Assembly (NCBI GenBank): GCA_043228905.1
Contig: JBHGNT010000009.1
Location: 12,214,001-12,278,000 of the forward strand
DNA from: Azolla caroliniana
Lineage: Eukaryota > Polypodiophyta
Direction: 5' to 3'
Length of the DNA: 64,000 nucleotides
A model generated the notes under the pieces. That model searched no databases and was not told the origin of the DNA. It saw only the letters and a list, made by a program, of their open reading frames with translations. The translations under genes and the position numbers were made by a program. Below, one piece after another: positions 11,810 to 21,794 of this stretch; the first letter of the stretch is position 1; every line of letters begins with the position of its first letter.

Positions 11810-13041
11810 TTTGAAGATGTAGGGTAATGTCTCTAATCATACAATCTTGATGCTGAAGCTCGGCTACTTGGTGTGGATGAATTGGCGGCTGAGTTTGCAC
11901 ATTGATCTGGGTTACCTGATGCTCTATGAGAGATAGTGAATCAACTTCTATGTTAGTGATGCCACGTCTGTAGGTCATGGTGAATCTGTACTCTTGTAAT
12001 GCTAATGCCCAGCGCAATAGACGACCTGGTGGATGGCTCTTGCGTATCAATGATACTAAGGGTTGATGGTCCATTTCTACCTGAACTGTGGGCTCACGCA
12101 AATATGGATGAAATTTTGGGAAGGCCCAAACCACTACCAAGAATTCCTTTTTGGTAGTTGAGTAGTTCAGTTCGGCCTTTGTGATAGCTTGACTAATGTA
12201 GGCGATATGTCGCCAATCGTCTGAGTGATCCTGCTGTAGCAAACAACACCAATTCCTGTATTTGATGTGTCCGTTTGTAGGCGAAATGTCCTGCTGAAAT
12301 CCAGAAATGCTAATTGGGTGGCTTCTTGAATGATTCGTTTGATTTGTCGTAAACTCTCTATGCAAGCCTTGGACCAAGAGAATGATGTGTGCTTCTTCAG
12401 TAAGAGGCGCAATGGTTGTGTGATGGTTGCGAGTTGTGGCACAAACCAGAGAGAGAAGTTGACAAGACCTAAGAAGCTTTGGTGTGACTTGACATTAACA
12501 AGCTGTGGATAATCAGTGATTGCCTTGATCTTTGAAGTGTCCATGCTGATTCCTGTGGCGGATATGATGAAACCCAAGAATTTTAATGTAGTAGTGCCCC
12601 ATTGGCATTTCTTCCATTGGAGTTGTAGATTGTATTTCTGTATCCTATGTAGAACCTCCCTGAGAATGTGGGTGTGATGTTCCCATTCTGGTGTATGAAT
12701 TAAAATATCGTCTAGGTATACTAGTACCACTCCTTGGATCAAGTCGGGAAATATTGAATTCGCCATCCTCTGAAAAGTGTTGCCAACATCAAATAGGCTG
12801 AAGGGCATTCTTATAAACTGAAATAAACCATGTTGCATCCTAAAAGCGGTTTGTCTGTAGGGCTTAATGGGATCTGCCAATAGCTTGATGCGAGGTCTAG
12901 TGATGTGAAGTATTTGGACTTCCCGACTTGATCCAATAGATCATCCACGCATGGAAGCGAGTACAAGGCGTGCTTGGTAATCCTATTCAAAGGACGGAAA
13001 TCAATGCAAAAACGAAAGGTCCCATCATCCTTGCGCACCAA
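11673..13041 (-). pseudogene. Element O: gypsy reverse transcriptase and RNase H, broken
   Basis: RT and RNase H of element O. The upstream piece (from 13041) has MVRKDDGTFRFCIDFRPLN and the catalytic Asp in YFTSLDLASSYWQIPL. After a frameshift near 12860 the RT continues with FRMQHGLFQFIRMPF, an intact YLDD box (VLVYLDDILIHT) and LKFLGFIISATGI. RNase H follows with QTDTSNTGIGVV, then a frameshift near 12200 to HIAYISQAITKAELNYSTTKKEF. The order is PR-RT-RH-IN. Catalytic residues survive but the frame is broken at least twice. Confidence 0.85.
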
Positions 13042-13107
13042 ATGCAGTTCTGAGACGGACCCGATCGCTACTTGATGGCTCTATAATGTCCTTGTCAAGC
13101 ATGTCTT

Positions 13108-13757
13108 TTATTGCTTGATTGAGCCTTTGATTATCCAAGGGTGATCGCCGCCTAGCAACCATCCAAGGGTGATGATCGGGATTGTATGTTGGACAGGCAA
13201 ATTGATTTGTGTTGTGGTCGTTGTCTTGCGGAATAACGTCGGGAATTTCCGCAAGAGTTGGCGGATGTCGGCGGTCCGTACTATGGTTGATTCTAGATGA
13301 ACTTGTGTATGCAATATGTGGTTGCTAAGTTGTGGTGAGCTAAGCAAAGGAATCGTTGTGAACGGCTTAAGGGATGGTAGAACTAGTGATTGAGTATCAA
13401 AATGTAGTTGTGCACCGGTTTTGATAAACCAATCAAAACCTAATGTCATGGGAAATAATTGGCGTGCTAATACATAAAATGAATGTAGGAACTTATGTTG
13501 TGCCAAAAGGAAGGTGCAATGTGCTTGTGTGGACGATTGGTAGACTCGTTGTTTATCACCAAAGACTACTTATAAATTGGTGTTGCTGGGGACGTGGGTA
13601 AGTTCAATGAATTGACTAAATCTATGCTAATAGAAGAGATCGTGCTTCCGGAATCTAAGAGAGCCTCGTGTGATGTGGTATCTATTCGTGCTAACATGGA
13701 ACATACCAGTCGTTTGGAAGAGGTTGCGGCTTGAATGTGGAGTAGTTGCTCCTCCAT
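13108..13757 (-). pseudogene. Element O: retropepsin region, broken
   Basis: Two adjacent reading frames. The upstream one (13566-13757) carries the aspartic protease loop HEALLDSGSTISSIS, and the downstream one (13108-13506) carries the flap-to-linker part (TLGFDWFIKTGAQLHFD) leading towards RT. The protease cleaves the Gag-Pol polyprotein. The two parts are out of phase, so the protease cannot be made as one chain. Confidence 0.7.
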
Positions 13758-13795
13758 TAGTTTCCCGCTCGGTGCTTTTCCTGTACCTCAGCAAC

Positions 13796-14258
13796 TTATG
13801 TCGAATCAGCCAATTGTACTTGAGCATTCTGATGGTGTTTAGATCCCGCAAATTTCCTGCAATTTTTTTTAATATGGCCATACCCATTGTAGTAAAAACA
13901 ACACGGCTTGCCCTGAGAATCACGATCAGGTAAGCTACTTTTCTTGGTGACTTGTACATTTTGTGCGTCGATGTCCATTGGTGAAACCGAGGAATCATTT
14001 GGTTGTTTGTGATGATTGTTGCTCATGGGTTGTGTGGATGGCGGTAACTCTATGTAATCGGGTGCCTCAATCCGTTGGGCGATTTGGATTGCCATATGGA
14101 ACGATGTTATTTACCTGAATCATCATCATACACATTTCTTGGAACATTTGCTCCATGGATGTATGCATTGATGTATGTTCTCCGAATTCAGGTTGCATAC
14201 TTGTTGTGTTGTCGCCTTCTTGTTGTTGCATTTTGATTGCTTTGTGTGGTGAAGGCAA
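13796..14258 (-). pseudogene. Element O: gag fragment with degenerate zinc knuckle
   Basis: Two overlapping frames encode a Met/Gln-rich segment (SMEQMFQEMCMMMIQVNNI) and then a nucleocapsid-like segment. The zinc knuckle reads CFYYNGYGHIKKNC, so the second Cys is Tyr. Upstream (14259-14410) I find only short degenerate pieces with an imperfect direct repeat (GGGTGATTATGGGTGGGCTC and GGACGATTATGGCTCGACTC). The capsid domain is not recognisable, so this gag is either divergent or decayed. Confidence 0.6.
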
Positions 14259-14411
14259 GCTGATCTGCTGAACGTGAGGGTGATTATGGGTGGGCTCTTC
14301 TATTTGCGTCTTGGTGGCGGGTGAGGACGATTATGGCTCGACTCTTCCATTTGTGGCTTACCGGTTGTTATTTAGTGGTTGTTGCATCGTGTAGAGTGGC
14401 AGGTGGTTGAT

Positions 14412-14540
14412 TGCACGTCATCTCCACCAATGTAAAATGCTGAGAATGATTCACCCAATTAACTAGTGCCTCAACTTCTGGTTTGTATCTCTATTTATAG
14501 TATTGTATTACATCAATTAGGTTCTTGGTTCATACTTGAA
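14412..14540 (-). promoter_or_regulatory. Element O: probable primer-binding site and LTR promoter part
   Basis: Read on the minus strand, an LTR-like end (GCATTTTACA, ending at 14431) is followed within one base by TGGTGGAGATGACGTGCA, a good position for a primer-binding site. About 65 bases upstream on that strand is a TATA box (CTATAAATAG, 14491-14500). The far LTR border and the second LTR were not found. The LTR may extend into the AT-rich tandem repeats to the right. Confidence 0.4.
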
Positions 14541-14610
14541 CTAACCGTTTATAAATCTTGGTAGACCATAAGTTTGGTTCAAGAACTGCGACGTCATACA
14601 TATATGACAA

Positions 14611-15050
14611 TATTCTTATAATAGATGAAAAACATAAAAGTATTTGTTTTATTTTTTTAATAAAACAAAAAATAAATAAAAATATGTAAATAAATAAAAG
14701 GTTCCTATCAAATGTCATATTTTTATCTCACGTTAAAGAGGAGACCTCACATTAATAATATTCTTATAATAGATGAAAAACATAAAAGTATTTTTTTATT
14801 AATAAACAAATAAATAATAAATAATAAGTAAAAGGTTCATTAATTTCCTACTTTTTACTTTTTAGTGTCTTGATATTAAAAAGGGAACCTCACACTAATA
14901 ATATTTTTATATAATAGATGTAAAGATATTTGTTTTTTTAAATAATAAATAAACGAATGGTTCTGTAATGTCATATCTTGATGGGGTAATTTTGTATTCT
15001 CGAATATGAGGATATGAAATGAATCAATGACTTCCTTCTTCTTGACTCTC
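14611..15050. repeat. AT-rich tandem repeat, three diverged units of about 146 bp
   Basis: The phrase TATTCTTATAATAGATG begins units at about 14611 and 14759; a diverged third (TATTTTTATATAATAGATG) begins near 14902. Each unit also has an A/T-rich core with AATAAATAAA and an AAAGGTTC or GAATGGTTC block, and the first two end near AGACCTCAC or GGAACCTCAC. There is no coding potential. The repeats lie between element O and the host gene and could belong to O's LTR. Confidence 0.65.
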
Positions 15051-15257
15051 AATTAATTCATTTATTAGCTCTGAGATGAGGCGTCGTCACCCTTTTCTTT
15101 TCTTTCTATCTTCATCTTCAAAATAAAATGAAATAAAAACTAAACAAACGAAAGACCAAATGACACGACACATAACACAAGCCGGTGCGCCATCCCATCC
15201 CATCCCATTCCTTTCAACAGAGCCACAGGAGCGCACAGACAGAGAGAGAGATCGCAA

Positions 15258-15305
15258 ATATATATATATATATATAATCATTCTTCAGGAAGAGCCAAAT
15301 CAAAT

Positions 15306-15340
<35 letters not shown>
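15258..15340. repeat. AT dinucleotide microsatellites upstream of the host gene
   Basis: Two (AT)n runs, near 15258-15276 and near 15309-15338, separated by about 30 bases. They lie 30-115 bases before the start codon of the DPY30-type gene, in its presumed 5' untranslated region or core promoter. Confidence 0.85.
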
Positions 15341-15343
<3 letters not shown>

Positions 15344-15372
15344 AGTGAAGGCGAAGAAGCAAGAGGAAGAAG

Positions 15373-15939
15373 ATGTTGTGGAGCGAATCAGCCGAGCAAC
15401 AAGGCGTGACCAAGAGCAGTAGCGATCTTGCTGATGGTGATGATGATTCCGTGACCACCCAAATATTAAATAATGCTGCTGCTCTTGCCATTACCGAAAT
15501 GGAAATGGAAATGGAGAAGGAGAAGGAGAAGGAGCAGCAGCGGAAATCCATGCCTGTTCGTCAATACCTGGAATCCACTACTGTGCTCTCTCTTCTCCTC
15601 AAAGCCCTGCAGAAGCTTGTCCTTCAAAGGTATTCAACCAAAACGATTTTTAATTACGCAAAACCTTGGTACCAGGATACACCTCCTGTAAATAAATAAA
15701 GAAGAAGGAAGAATTCTATCCATGTTCCTTAAAAAAAGACTATGGAAACCCTAGACCAAAAACACGAAGAAGCCACACCTCTTTTCTTTTCTTTTCTTCT
15801 ATGCTCATAACAATCTGGTTGTGTCATGATGCGCAGGCCATCTGATCCTGTGGAGTTTCTGGTCTCCTTTCTATCAGAGAATAACCCACGCACTATAATG
15901 AAAAGAAATGAAGCAGACACTACCTCCTGTAACGGATGA
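15373..15939 (+). CDS. DPY30/Sdc1-type protein, two exons, host gene
   Basis: Exons 15373-15629 and 15837-15939 join to a 119-residue protein. The intron (15630-15836) starts GTATTC after CAAAG and ends GCGCAG; a CTTTT-rich pyrimidine tract lies about 35-55 bases before the acceptor. Joining the exons restores the DPY30 motif: PVRQYLESTTVLSLLLKALQ and KLVLQR from exon 1, PSDPVEFLVSFLSENNPR from exon 2. The N-terminal half is acidic with an EMEMEMEKEKEKEQQ tract; a short tail ends at TGA. DPY30 motifs are two-helix dimerisation modules. The best-known carrier is the small Sdc1/DPY30 subunit of COMPASS H3K4 methyltransferase complexes in the nucleus, and the length here suits that. Flagellar proteins also use the motif, so that alternative stands. 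I assign no symbol. Upstream exons cannot be excluded. It is the only intact host gene I can support. Confidence 0.8.
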
Positions 15940-16151
15940 TCCATTTATCCATCGCTACTATTTTGACATTACATCTTTGTGAGAAGAAGTTGTTACACTA
16001 CTACTCGAAAACTCTAAAATCTACAAAAAAGAAGAAGAAGGAAGGTTTGATCTTTCTTTCCTTTTTATTTCTTATACAGAATTCATTTATTCATTCATTC
16101 ATTATTTTATTTTATGATGGTGGGTGGATTCTGTCTTATGAAATAAAATCC

Positions 16152-16196
<45 letters not shown>

Positions 16197-16318
16197 CAAC
16201 AACATGAACATACATACATACATACATATGTATATCCATGTGTCCATGTAACACCCTTTTTGCTCATTGCGAGGCAACGACGGATGAACGGAGAAGGAAG
16301 GAACGGAAAGAAGTGTGA

Positions 16319-16361
<43 letters not shown>

Positions 16362-16500
16362 CATCATCTGAACTCTCCCTCCCTCCCTCCCTCCCTCTGA
16401 AGGAAGCGGAGAAGAGTTCCATTCCATTCCATGCTCTATGGGACCACCACCCCATGTATGTATGTATGTATGTATGTATGTTGATTCTTTGCAGTTTGGA
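15940..16500. repeat. 3' flank of the DPY30-type gene with microsatellites
   Basis: This stretch probably holds the 3' untranslated region. AATAAA occurs at about 16142, inside a hairpin with perfect 9-bp arms (GGGTGGATT at 16122-16130, AATCCACCC at 16147-16155). Microsatellites follow: (CT)n near 16154-16193, CATA repeats near 16210-16230, (GA)n near 16320-16357, CCCT repeats near 16376-16398 and (TATG)n near 16454-16480. I see no second gene. Confidence 0.6.
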
Positions 16501-17632
16501 CACCTACACCTTTACCTTTTGATCTGTCTAGGACATCCATGGCACAAAACAAAATCATCCCTAGTTCCACATTTTACATGGCAAACTTCGACTACTCCAA
16601 AATGAAGCATAGTATGTATGTAGTAAGTAAATGTTTTGAATCTATGTATTCTCAAATCATAAGTTTTTCCTTTGTGACCTCCCCATGTGAAAGAGAATTC
16701 TTTGTTTTTCATGTTCAAAGCTTAATTTCATGGTTCACCCATGCAAACAACAATGATGTAGATTTTGATTCTATTAGACGCAATATTCGAATTCTTCAAA
16801 TTTGTACAAGAGCGTTGATGTGGATGTGCTTTTAAGTCTAGAGGATGGATTGTCAATGTCACTTTGAATTGAATTTTGAGAGATAGTAAAGGGGTACTTT
16901 CGAACTTTCCTATTTATGTATCAATTCCTCACGTTAGACTTAAGAATATCATTGCAAGGCTCATTTTTGGTCCATTTAAAAATAAGTGCAAAGGAAGTTT
17001 CTAATTATGTGGAAAGGGATGTACATGTAAGGCTATTAGTAAGAAGCCGATGTATGTTTTACCCCCTCTTCTTTATTGAAGTAGCTTTGTAATAGCCTTC
17101 AGCGTGAAGATGTGAAGAGAGAACATCAATGTTATAGTTCACCGTGAAGATGTAATTAAATATGAGTGCACTAGGTAAAATTCCTTAGTCAATCGGCATG
17201 GCATACTCATCGAATTAATCCAAATTTCACTACATGACTCATTCTTGATTTGTCCATCCATGACCCAAACCACATCGAAGGCGAACACTATGGGCAATTC
17301 CTTATGTACATACAACAATATACATTTCCCATTTCCCATCTAATGAGCATGTTTCAAATATTAGAAAATAAACAAGTCAATAATCCACATTAATCCACAA
17401 GAATGGCGGAAGTAGGTCACAATAGAGCCTTTATTAGACATGTTGAATGTTGTTTCTCATATGCACCTTCTATAGACTAATTTGGTTCTTCTCTTGGCAA
17501 TCTCAAATGAGGTGATGTATTTTGATATGTTTCATCTTCATATGAAAACCACGTTTAAAAAAAATGTGATCATTATTTAGTTATTTGAATTGAGGATTGT
17601 GCTTTTTCTCATGAGCATACAAAATGTCATAA
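16501..17632. other. AT-rich stretch with no recognisable gene
   Basis: About 1.1 kb of low-GC sequence. A 98-codon plus-strand frame (16539-16835) has no domain I recognise, no splice context and composition like the surrounding non-coding DNA. A short phrase, CGTGAAGATGT, recurs near 17102 and 17142. I see no LTR, polymerase motif or RNA gene. Confidence 0.5.
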
Positions 17633-18292
17633 GTTTTGGGTGACTAGAAGTCATGCATGACCTAGATGTAAACCCAAACAAGAAATGCTATAGTTTTGGG
17701 TGACTAGATGTCATGCATGACCTAGATATATGGTTGGCGGTGCAATACGGCAAGACCAAGCCTGACAAGATCGATACATCGACTTGGGAAGTCATACATT
17801 TGAAGGCAGTGGCATACATAAGGTGTTTTATAGACATGAGTCTATACAACAACTTCAACCAAGAGACAGATGTTGAAGTCCTCTAGAAGAAGATCGGGTT
17901 TCATGTTCGAGAACAAGAACGTCGCAAATAAAGTCTCAGTCTTCACAAAGATAGTGAGAGCACCTAAACGCCTGCCAAGGACTAATCAATCAGGCAACCT
18001 CTCTAGAAGTACCTCTTGCCAATGAGGTATTGGCGCTATTGCTACTAGGATCACTTCCAGATAGCTATCTTTCTCATTGGATAACGCCGGACTGGAAGGG
18101 AAATCTTTATCCCTAGAGACGGTGAAGTCGAGCTTATTGAATGAAGAAGCTCGCTGGAAGGACAGAGAGTCCAATGCCGACCCAAAGGCCTTAGTCACAA
18201 AAGGTGACATGAACCGAGGAAGAGGATGAAATAGAAGTCCCTTGAACCAGGACAAGTCCAGACTAAGGTCAGGTCGAAGGGAAGGCTCACGT
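17633..18292 (+). pseudogene. Element H: copia gag, 5' part, interrupted by element B
   Basis: Degenerate Gag of a Ty1/copia element that starts inside gag (no LTR is present). Recognisable blocks are WLAVQYGKTKPDKIDTSTWE, AYIRCFIDMSLYNNFNQE and, near 18100, a segment matching SLARVKSSLLDEEARPKD of element P. A 38-bp segment with TTTTGGGTGACTAGA at 17635 is repeated at 17695, just before the recognisable gag. The frame has several stops and shifts. It stops at KGRLT, immediately before the zinc knuckle; that knuckle is found 42 kb away at 60230. The junction at 18292/18293 is the left insertion border of gypsy element B. Confidence 0.8.
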
Positions 18293-18840
18293 TATCCTAA
18301 AGATTTTTAGCAACGGTGTGAAAATCACGTGGAAAGGAGAAAACCTAGACGATGCAATGTGCACATGCATGAAAGGGGGGATGGTTACACTTGTATATCA
18401 TCACATTAATGTGCACATGGGTTTTGAATCTTACACGGCCAAGATGGGAGACAATTAACATACCATTAGGCTAAGTTGTTTCTTTGAAGTTTATTTTCAT
18501 CATTGTACTTTTCACATGTAAATTCTCATACATGAGAGCTTGGATGAGTGACATGGTCATCATGTATCACATGTGATACATGAACGCCAAATGGCAAACA
18601 TACATTGCGTGCATTTCATGCACTCCATGCATTGTATGCATGTCTTGTACCCTCACATGCATCATATGCATGGGGGTATCTATAAAGGAAAAAACTGAAA
18701 AAAGATGGGAGGTAAGCTATGCATGGGGACATCTTATTGGTGATGTAGCTTGTCTCTCAAAATTGAAGTCAAGGGTTCAACTGCAATCTCTCTCTCTCTC
18801 TCTCTCAATCTGTCTCCAAATTGGAATCTCTGTCTCTCAA

Positions 18841-18875
<35 letters not shown>

Positions 18876-18973
18876 TACTTTCTTGCTAAAGCTAGTACAA
18901 ACTTCGAATCCTTCCGGTCTAGGACCCCGGTGGTCCTGCTTCATTTAACGAACACGCGAGGATTTCCTCGACA
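18293..18973 (+). repeat. Element B: 5' LTR
   Basis: The LTR is 681 bp. Its first 250 bp match 29113-29360 and its last 300 bp match 59922-60229. It ends in TCCTCGACA, followed after seven bases by the primer-binding site. The end segment has the TCTAGGACCCCGGTGGTCC block that recurs, in the form CCAAGACCCCCGTGGTCCC, in the LTRs of elements I, K and M. CT microsatellites occur near 18788-18806 and 18846-18872. Confidence 0.85.
18560..18687 (+). promoter_or_regulatory. Element B: LTR promoter with palindrome, RY motifs and TATA box
   Basis: A perfect 24-bp palindrome occupies 18560-18583 (half-site TCATGTATCACA). Five CATGCA/TGCATG hexamers follow at 18617, 18626, 18637, 18656 and 18667. A TATA box (TATAAAGG) begins at 18681. 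CATGCA is the RY element bound by plant B3-domain regulators; whether these sites act in that way is inference. Confidence 0.6.
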
Positions 18974-18980
18974 TCTTTCT

Positions 18981-18997
18981 TGGTGAACCCAACATGA
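18981..18997 (+). other. Element B: primer-binding site
   Basis: TGGTGAACCCAACATGA begins seven bases after the LTR end. The same TGGTGAACCCGA-type site follows the LTRs of elements I, K and M on the minus strand, which supports its role as the shared primer site of this group. I did not assign the tRNA. Confidence 0.6.
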
Positions 18998-19074
18998 AGA
19001 AGAGGTAGGAAAGATCAACACGAAGATCGATCGATACTTGGAGATGGCATCCTCAAGCAATCAAGCGGGAAAGG

Positions 19075-19803
19075 ATGAATGTAATCGTCGAACAAATGAT
19101 GAGAGCTCAGGACAACGATGCAAGCATGTAGAATGTTGTCGACCGTGTCGTGGAGATCGAGGATCAATTTGAAGAACATTACGATGTTCCTTGATGCATA
19201 CAAAAGGGAGATGAATCAGAGGGATGTGTCTGAAGCACGTCAAATCTCAAGTTTCAAGAGAGTTGTTGCCAACAACGTCCAAAGGCGGGTCATCGAGCTT
19301 CAAGAAGGGAAGACAACATGGTCTGAGTTTGAGAAAGCATTATTAGCGGAGTTCGCGACGGAAGATTTGTCGAGGATGACATGTCTTGATGAAGTTGATT
19401 GAGAAGAAAAATAAGAAGATGAGCACCTCGAGGGTATACGGCGAGTTTGACTAGATGTTTAATCGTCTCCCCGCTACGGACCAAGTGTTGCTTGAGGAGG
19501 ACAAGACATTGTATTTCTTGAAGTTGTGGATATGAAGGATAGAGGAGAATTGGGGAGTCTCCTCGAAGATGATACCCAAGAGAACATGCTTGTGGTAGAC
19601 TGGATTGCGATGAACCGAGTGTGCAACAGGCTCGACAAGCATCGTCAATGGGTTGATGACACTGACTTGGCAAGATTTAGTGGGGAGAAAATGAGACAAC
19701 CAAAAGTTCTTGAGCCGTCCAAACAAAGCAACCCGGAAGAAAAGAAGATTGATGACATCATTGAAGAACTAGCGAAGAAGTTTGAGACGGTCACATTAGC
19801 GAA
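19075..19803 (+). pseudogene. Element B: gypsy gag, broken and truncated
   Basis: Gag capsid region in at least two frames: an initial frame from the ATG at 19075 (VIVEQMMRAQDND), then 19118-19402 (FLDAYKREMNQRDVSEARQ, TTWSEFEKALLAEFATEDLS), then 19526-19803 (DRGELGSLLEDDTQENMLV, MNRVCNRLDKHRQWVDD). It shares the pattern SYLEAY-EM, W-EFE-ALL and V-RVC-RLDK with the Gags of M (25582-26676), I (39129-40064) and K (50277-50948). It ends where Tat-like LTR C begins at 19804. The zinc knuckle and everything to the middle of RNase H are missing. Confidence 0.8.
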
Positions 19804-20275
19804 TGTTGGCCGGCAAGGCAAAAAGGGCCGGTTAGAGTCCAGAATGTAAAAGGGGTATTTAATTAGGAATAGGGAGTTGAAATTAATAAGTATTATGCTA
19901 TTTTGAGAAGCGGACGGACGAACCCAAAATCGGTATGCCGATTCGGATCCGGGCCGGATCATTGCCGGTTGCCGGTTAGCACCGGTTTGTAACTCAGTCG
20001 GAGACCTATAAAAGGACCCGGCAAGAATGTAATCAACGACGGATAATTAATAGAAGTGTTGTTATTTTGCATATGATTAAGTGTCTATTTGATTACTGTT
20101 CTGAGCTTAAGTTAATTCATCTTACGCGTGTATTACGATCATTAATCGTATGGGTTAGTAACTTGTTAAGACCTGTTCGCTATCACAGTCCATCCATATC
20201 TTCCCATACTACCCTATGGTGAAGTGTTCCATAGGGACACCCTGTGTTAGGGCTTATCCAGCCTAAGGGATAACA
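19804..20275 (+). repeat. Element C: Tat-like 5' LTR
   Basis: The 472-bp LTR starts TGTTGG and ends TAACA. It aligns with the LTR of element A at 8769-9195, sharing GTCCAGAATGTAAAAGG-like, GACGGATAATTAATAGA and ACACCCTGTGTTAGG blocks. The TATA-like box is CTATAAAAGG near 20008. The 5 bases before it are GCGAA; no right-hand duplicate was found because the element is truncated. Confidence 0.8.
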
Positions 20276-20281
20276 CAATTT

Positions 20282-20299
20282 TTGGCGACCACGATTCCT
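20282..20299 (+). other. Element C: candidate primer-binding site
   Basis: TGGCGACCACGATTCCTA begins seven bases after the LTR end. Position and the TGG start suit a primer-binding site. The corresponding site is deleted in the A copy. Confidence 0.5.
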
Positions 20300-20327
20300 A
20301 CCGTGAGCACAGAACACCGAGGGATGG

Positions 20328-21045
20328 ATGTCTCAACCGACTAACGACCAAGTCACCAAACGAGGAGAAGACTTGCCGAAAGACAAGAAAGGTAGGCAAC
20401 CTTCCAACAAGCGGCCGAGGAGATCCAACAGGATCGGTCTTTTCCAAGGGTGCTTCGGAGGGTCGCAGAAGACGCACTTCGATTCCAAAAAAATGAATTT
20501 TCCAACGAGGGCAGTAGTCTGATGAGCCTGCAAGAGGTAGAAGCGCAACTGCGGAGACTTGCCAAAGGCAACAAAGACTCAGAGGCATTCTCGACCTTAG
20601 AGTCGGAATCAGATAGTGAACAAAGTGTTTAGTCGAATTACAAAAGCAACCACGATACACCGGACAATCCGGAGAACGACGAATCGGGCAGCTCATCAAC
20701 ACCAACCACGGAGACATCGGAAAGCCGTGCACCAACACCACCCGTAGAGCAAGAACTAAACCACACATCTCCGGTACAACCTCTTGAAGACTACACCATG
20801 TTGTACCCGTATCCAAAGTACCGTAATGACCCTGACACAGAGGCGCATGTCTATGCGTTTCTACAAACATGGGAAGCGAACCATGTATCCCAAAGGCTGA
20901 CCGAACCAGAAGCTGAACGGTCAAAAATTGCGGGATTAGAGGGACAGGCGGCCCGCTAGCACACAAAGCACCTACCCAGAAGCTTTGTCACATTTGAGGC
21001 CTTGAAAACAAAATTCCTCCGACTATTCCATAGTCAAGTGGAACA
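20328..21045 (+). pseudogene. Element C: Tat-like gag, truncated
   Basis: Gag N-terminal part of the same family as element A. The frame carries SLMSLQEVEAQLRRLAKGNK, a Ser/Thr/Glu-rich tract, MLYPYPKYRNDPDTEAHVYA, FLQTWEANHVSQRLTEPEAE and FEALKTKFLRLFHSQVEQ. There is a TAG at about 20630 and another after QAAR near 20957. Homology to Gag stops near 21045, where AT-rich unrelated sequence begins. No pol of this copy exists in the window. This copy keeps the leader and N-terminus that the 9.2-kb copy has lost. Confidence 0.75.
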
Positions 21046-21287
21046 ATGCTATCGTGTGAATCTTCACACACTACGTAAAAAAATAATGAAATAATTATTA
21101 TAGATTAGATTAGTAGCTTACTATAGAAAGATGGATATACTCAAGAGCTTCAAAACGTATTTTACTTTATACAAAATGGAGAAATACATATCAAGTTATG
21201 TGAAAATAAAGTTTGAGAAGATAGGGAAATTAGAACTATCCCACATAGATAGGAAACTTAAGGCCCTGGCTATATAAGCACCTTGAG
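21046..21287 (+). promoter_or_regulatory. AT-rich segment with snRNA-type promoter motifs
   Basis: This 240-bp segment lies between truncated gag C and copia D. It contains ATCCCACAT at 21238-21246 and TATATAA at 21271-21277, 24 bases apart. That matches the upstream sequence element plus TATA layout of plant snRNA promoters with Pol III-type spacing. The copia D LTR starts at 21288, where a transcript would be expected to begin. No snRNA body is visible. A chance or repeat-borne match is possible. Confidence 0.35.
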
Positions 21288-21722
21288 TGTTGAGAGACAA
21301 GCTCAACATCGGCCGGATCGGCTGAAGAAGCCGAGGACCGGATCGGTTGGGACCGATCGGTTAGGCCGAATGCGTAAACCGATGCGTAGGTAGGGCCGGA
21401 TCGGTGCGTAAACCGGGAGGCAGTTAGGAAAGATATTCCATGAGGAATATATTTCGGAGTTAGTGTAGGAGCTCTTAGTGAGCATTGAAGTACTGTCAGT
21501 ACTTCGGTCAATCCTTCTAGGACTTGTATAAAAGTGTTCATTGAACACACATATGTATAGAGAATGGTGAATAGAGTTTTTTGAATAAAGTTCTTGTGTT
21601 TTCTCTCTATCACTCTCTCTGTCTATCCCGCGTATACTGCGTAAGCTCAAGCTCTCCATTAAACCTGAGTTTTCTTCCTTCTGTTCGATCTTCATACTTG
21701 CTTCCGCACGTTACTCTTTACA
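21288..21722 (+). repeat. Element D: copia 5' LTR
   Basis: The 435-bp LTR runs from TGTTGAGAGACAAGCTCAAC to TTTACA, followed at once by the primer site TGGTATCAGAGTGCG (21723-21737), complementary to initiator tRNA-Met as in most plant copia elements. The inverted repeat GAAGTACTGTCAGTACTTC (21487-21505) lies about 30 bases before the TATA box (TATAAAAG, 21537). The same family supplies LTRs at 32155-32521, 46196-46503 and 59530-59921. Confidence 0.9.
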
Positions 21723-21794
21723 TGGTATCAGAGTGCGAGGGTTCAGAACCTCTCTGCAGCCGACACACCTTGACGAAGAAGAACAAGAAGAACG

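Noticed and set aside
14611-15050. Centromeric or telomeric satellite
   Set aside because: Only three diverged units, in AT-rich sequence beside an element end; nothing links it to a centromere.
15640-15699. Reading exon 1 of the DPY30-type gene straight through to the stop at 15697
   Set aside because: The DPY30 motif breaks off after LVLQR at a consensus GT donor, and its second half lies at 15837 in the right phase after an AG acceptor.
16539-16835. 98-codon plus-strand frame as a second host gene
   Set aside because: No domain, no splice or promoter context, AT-rich composition equal to its surroundings, and cut on either side by stops in all frames.
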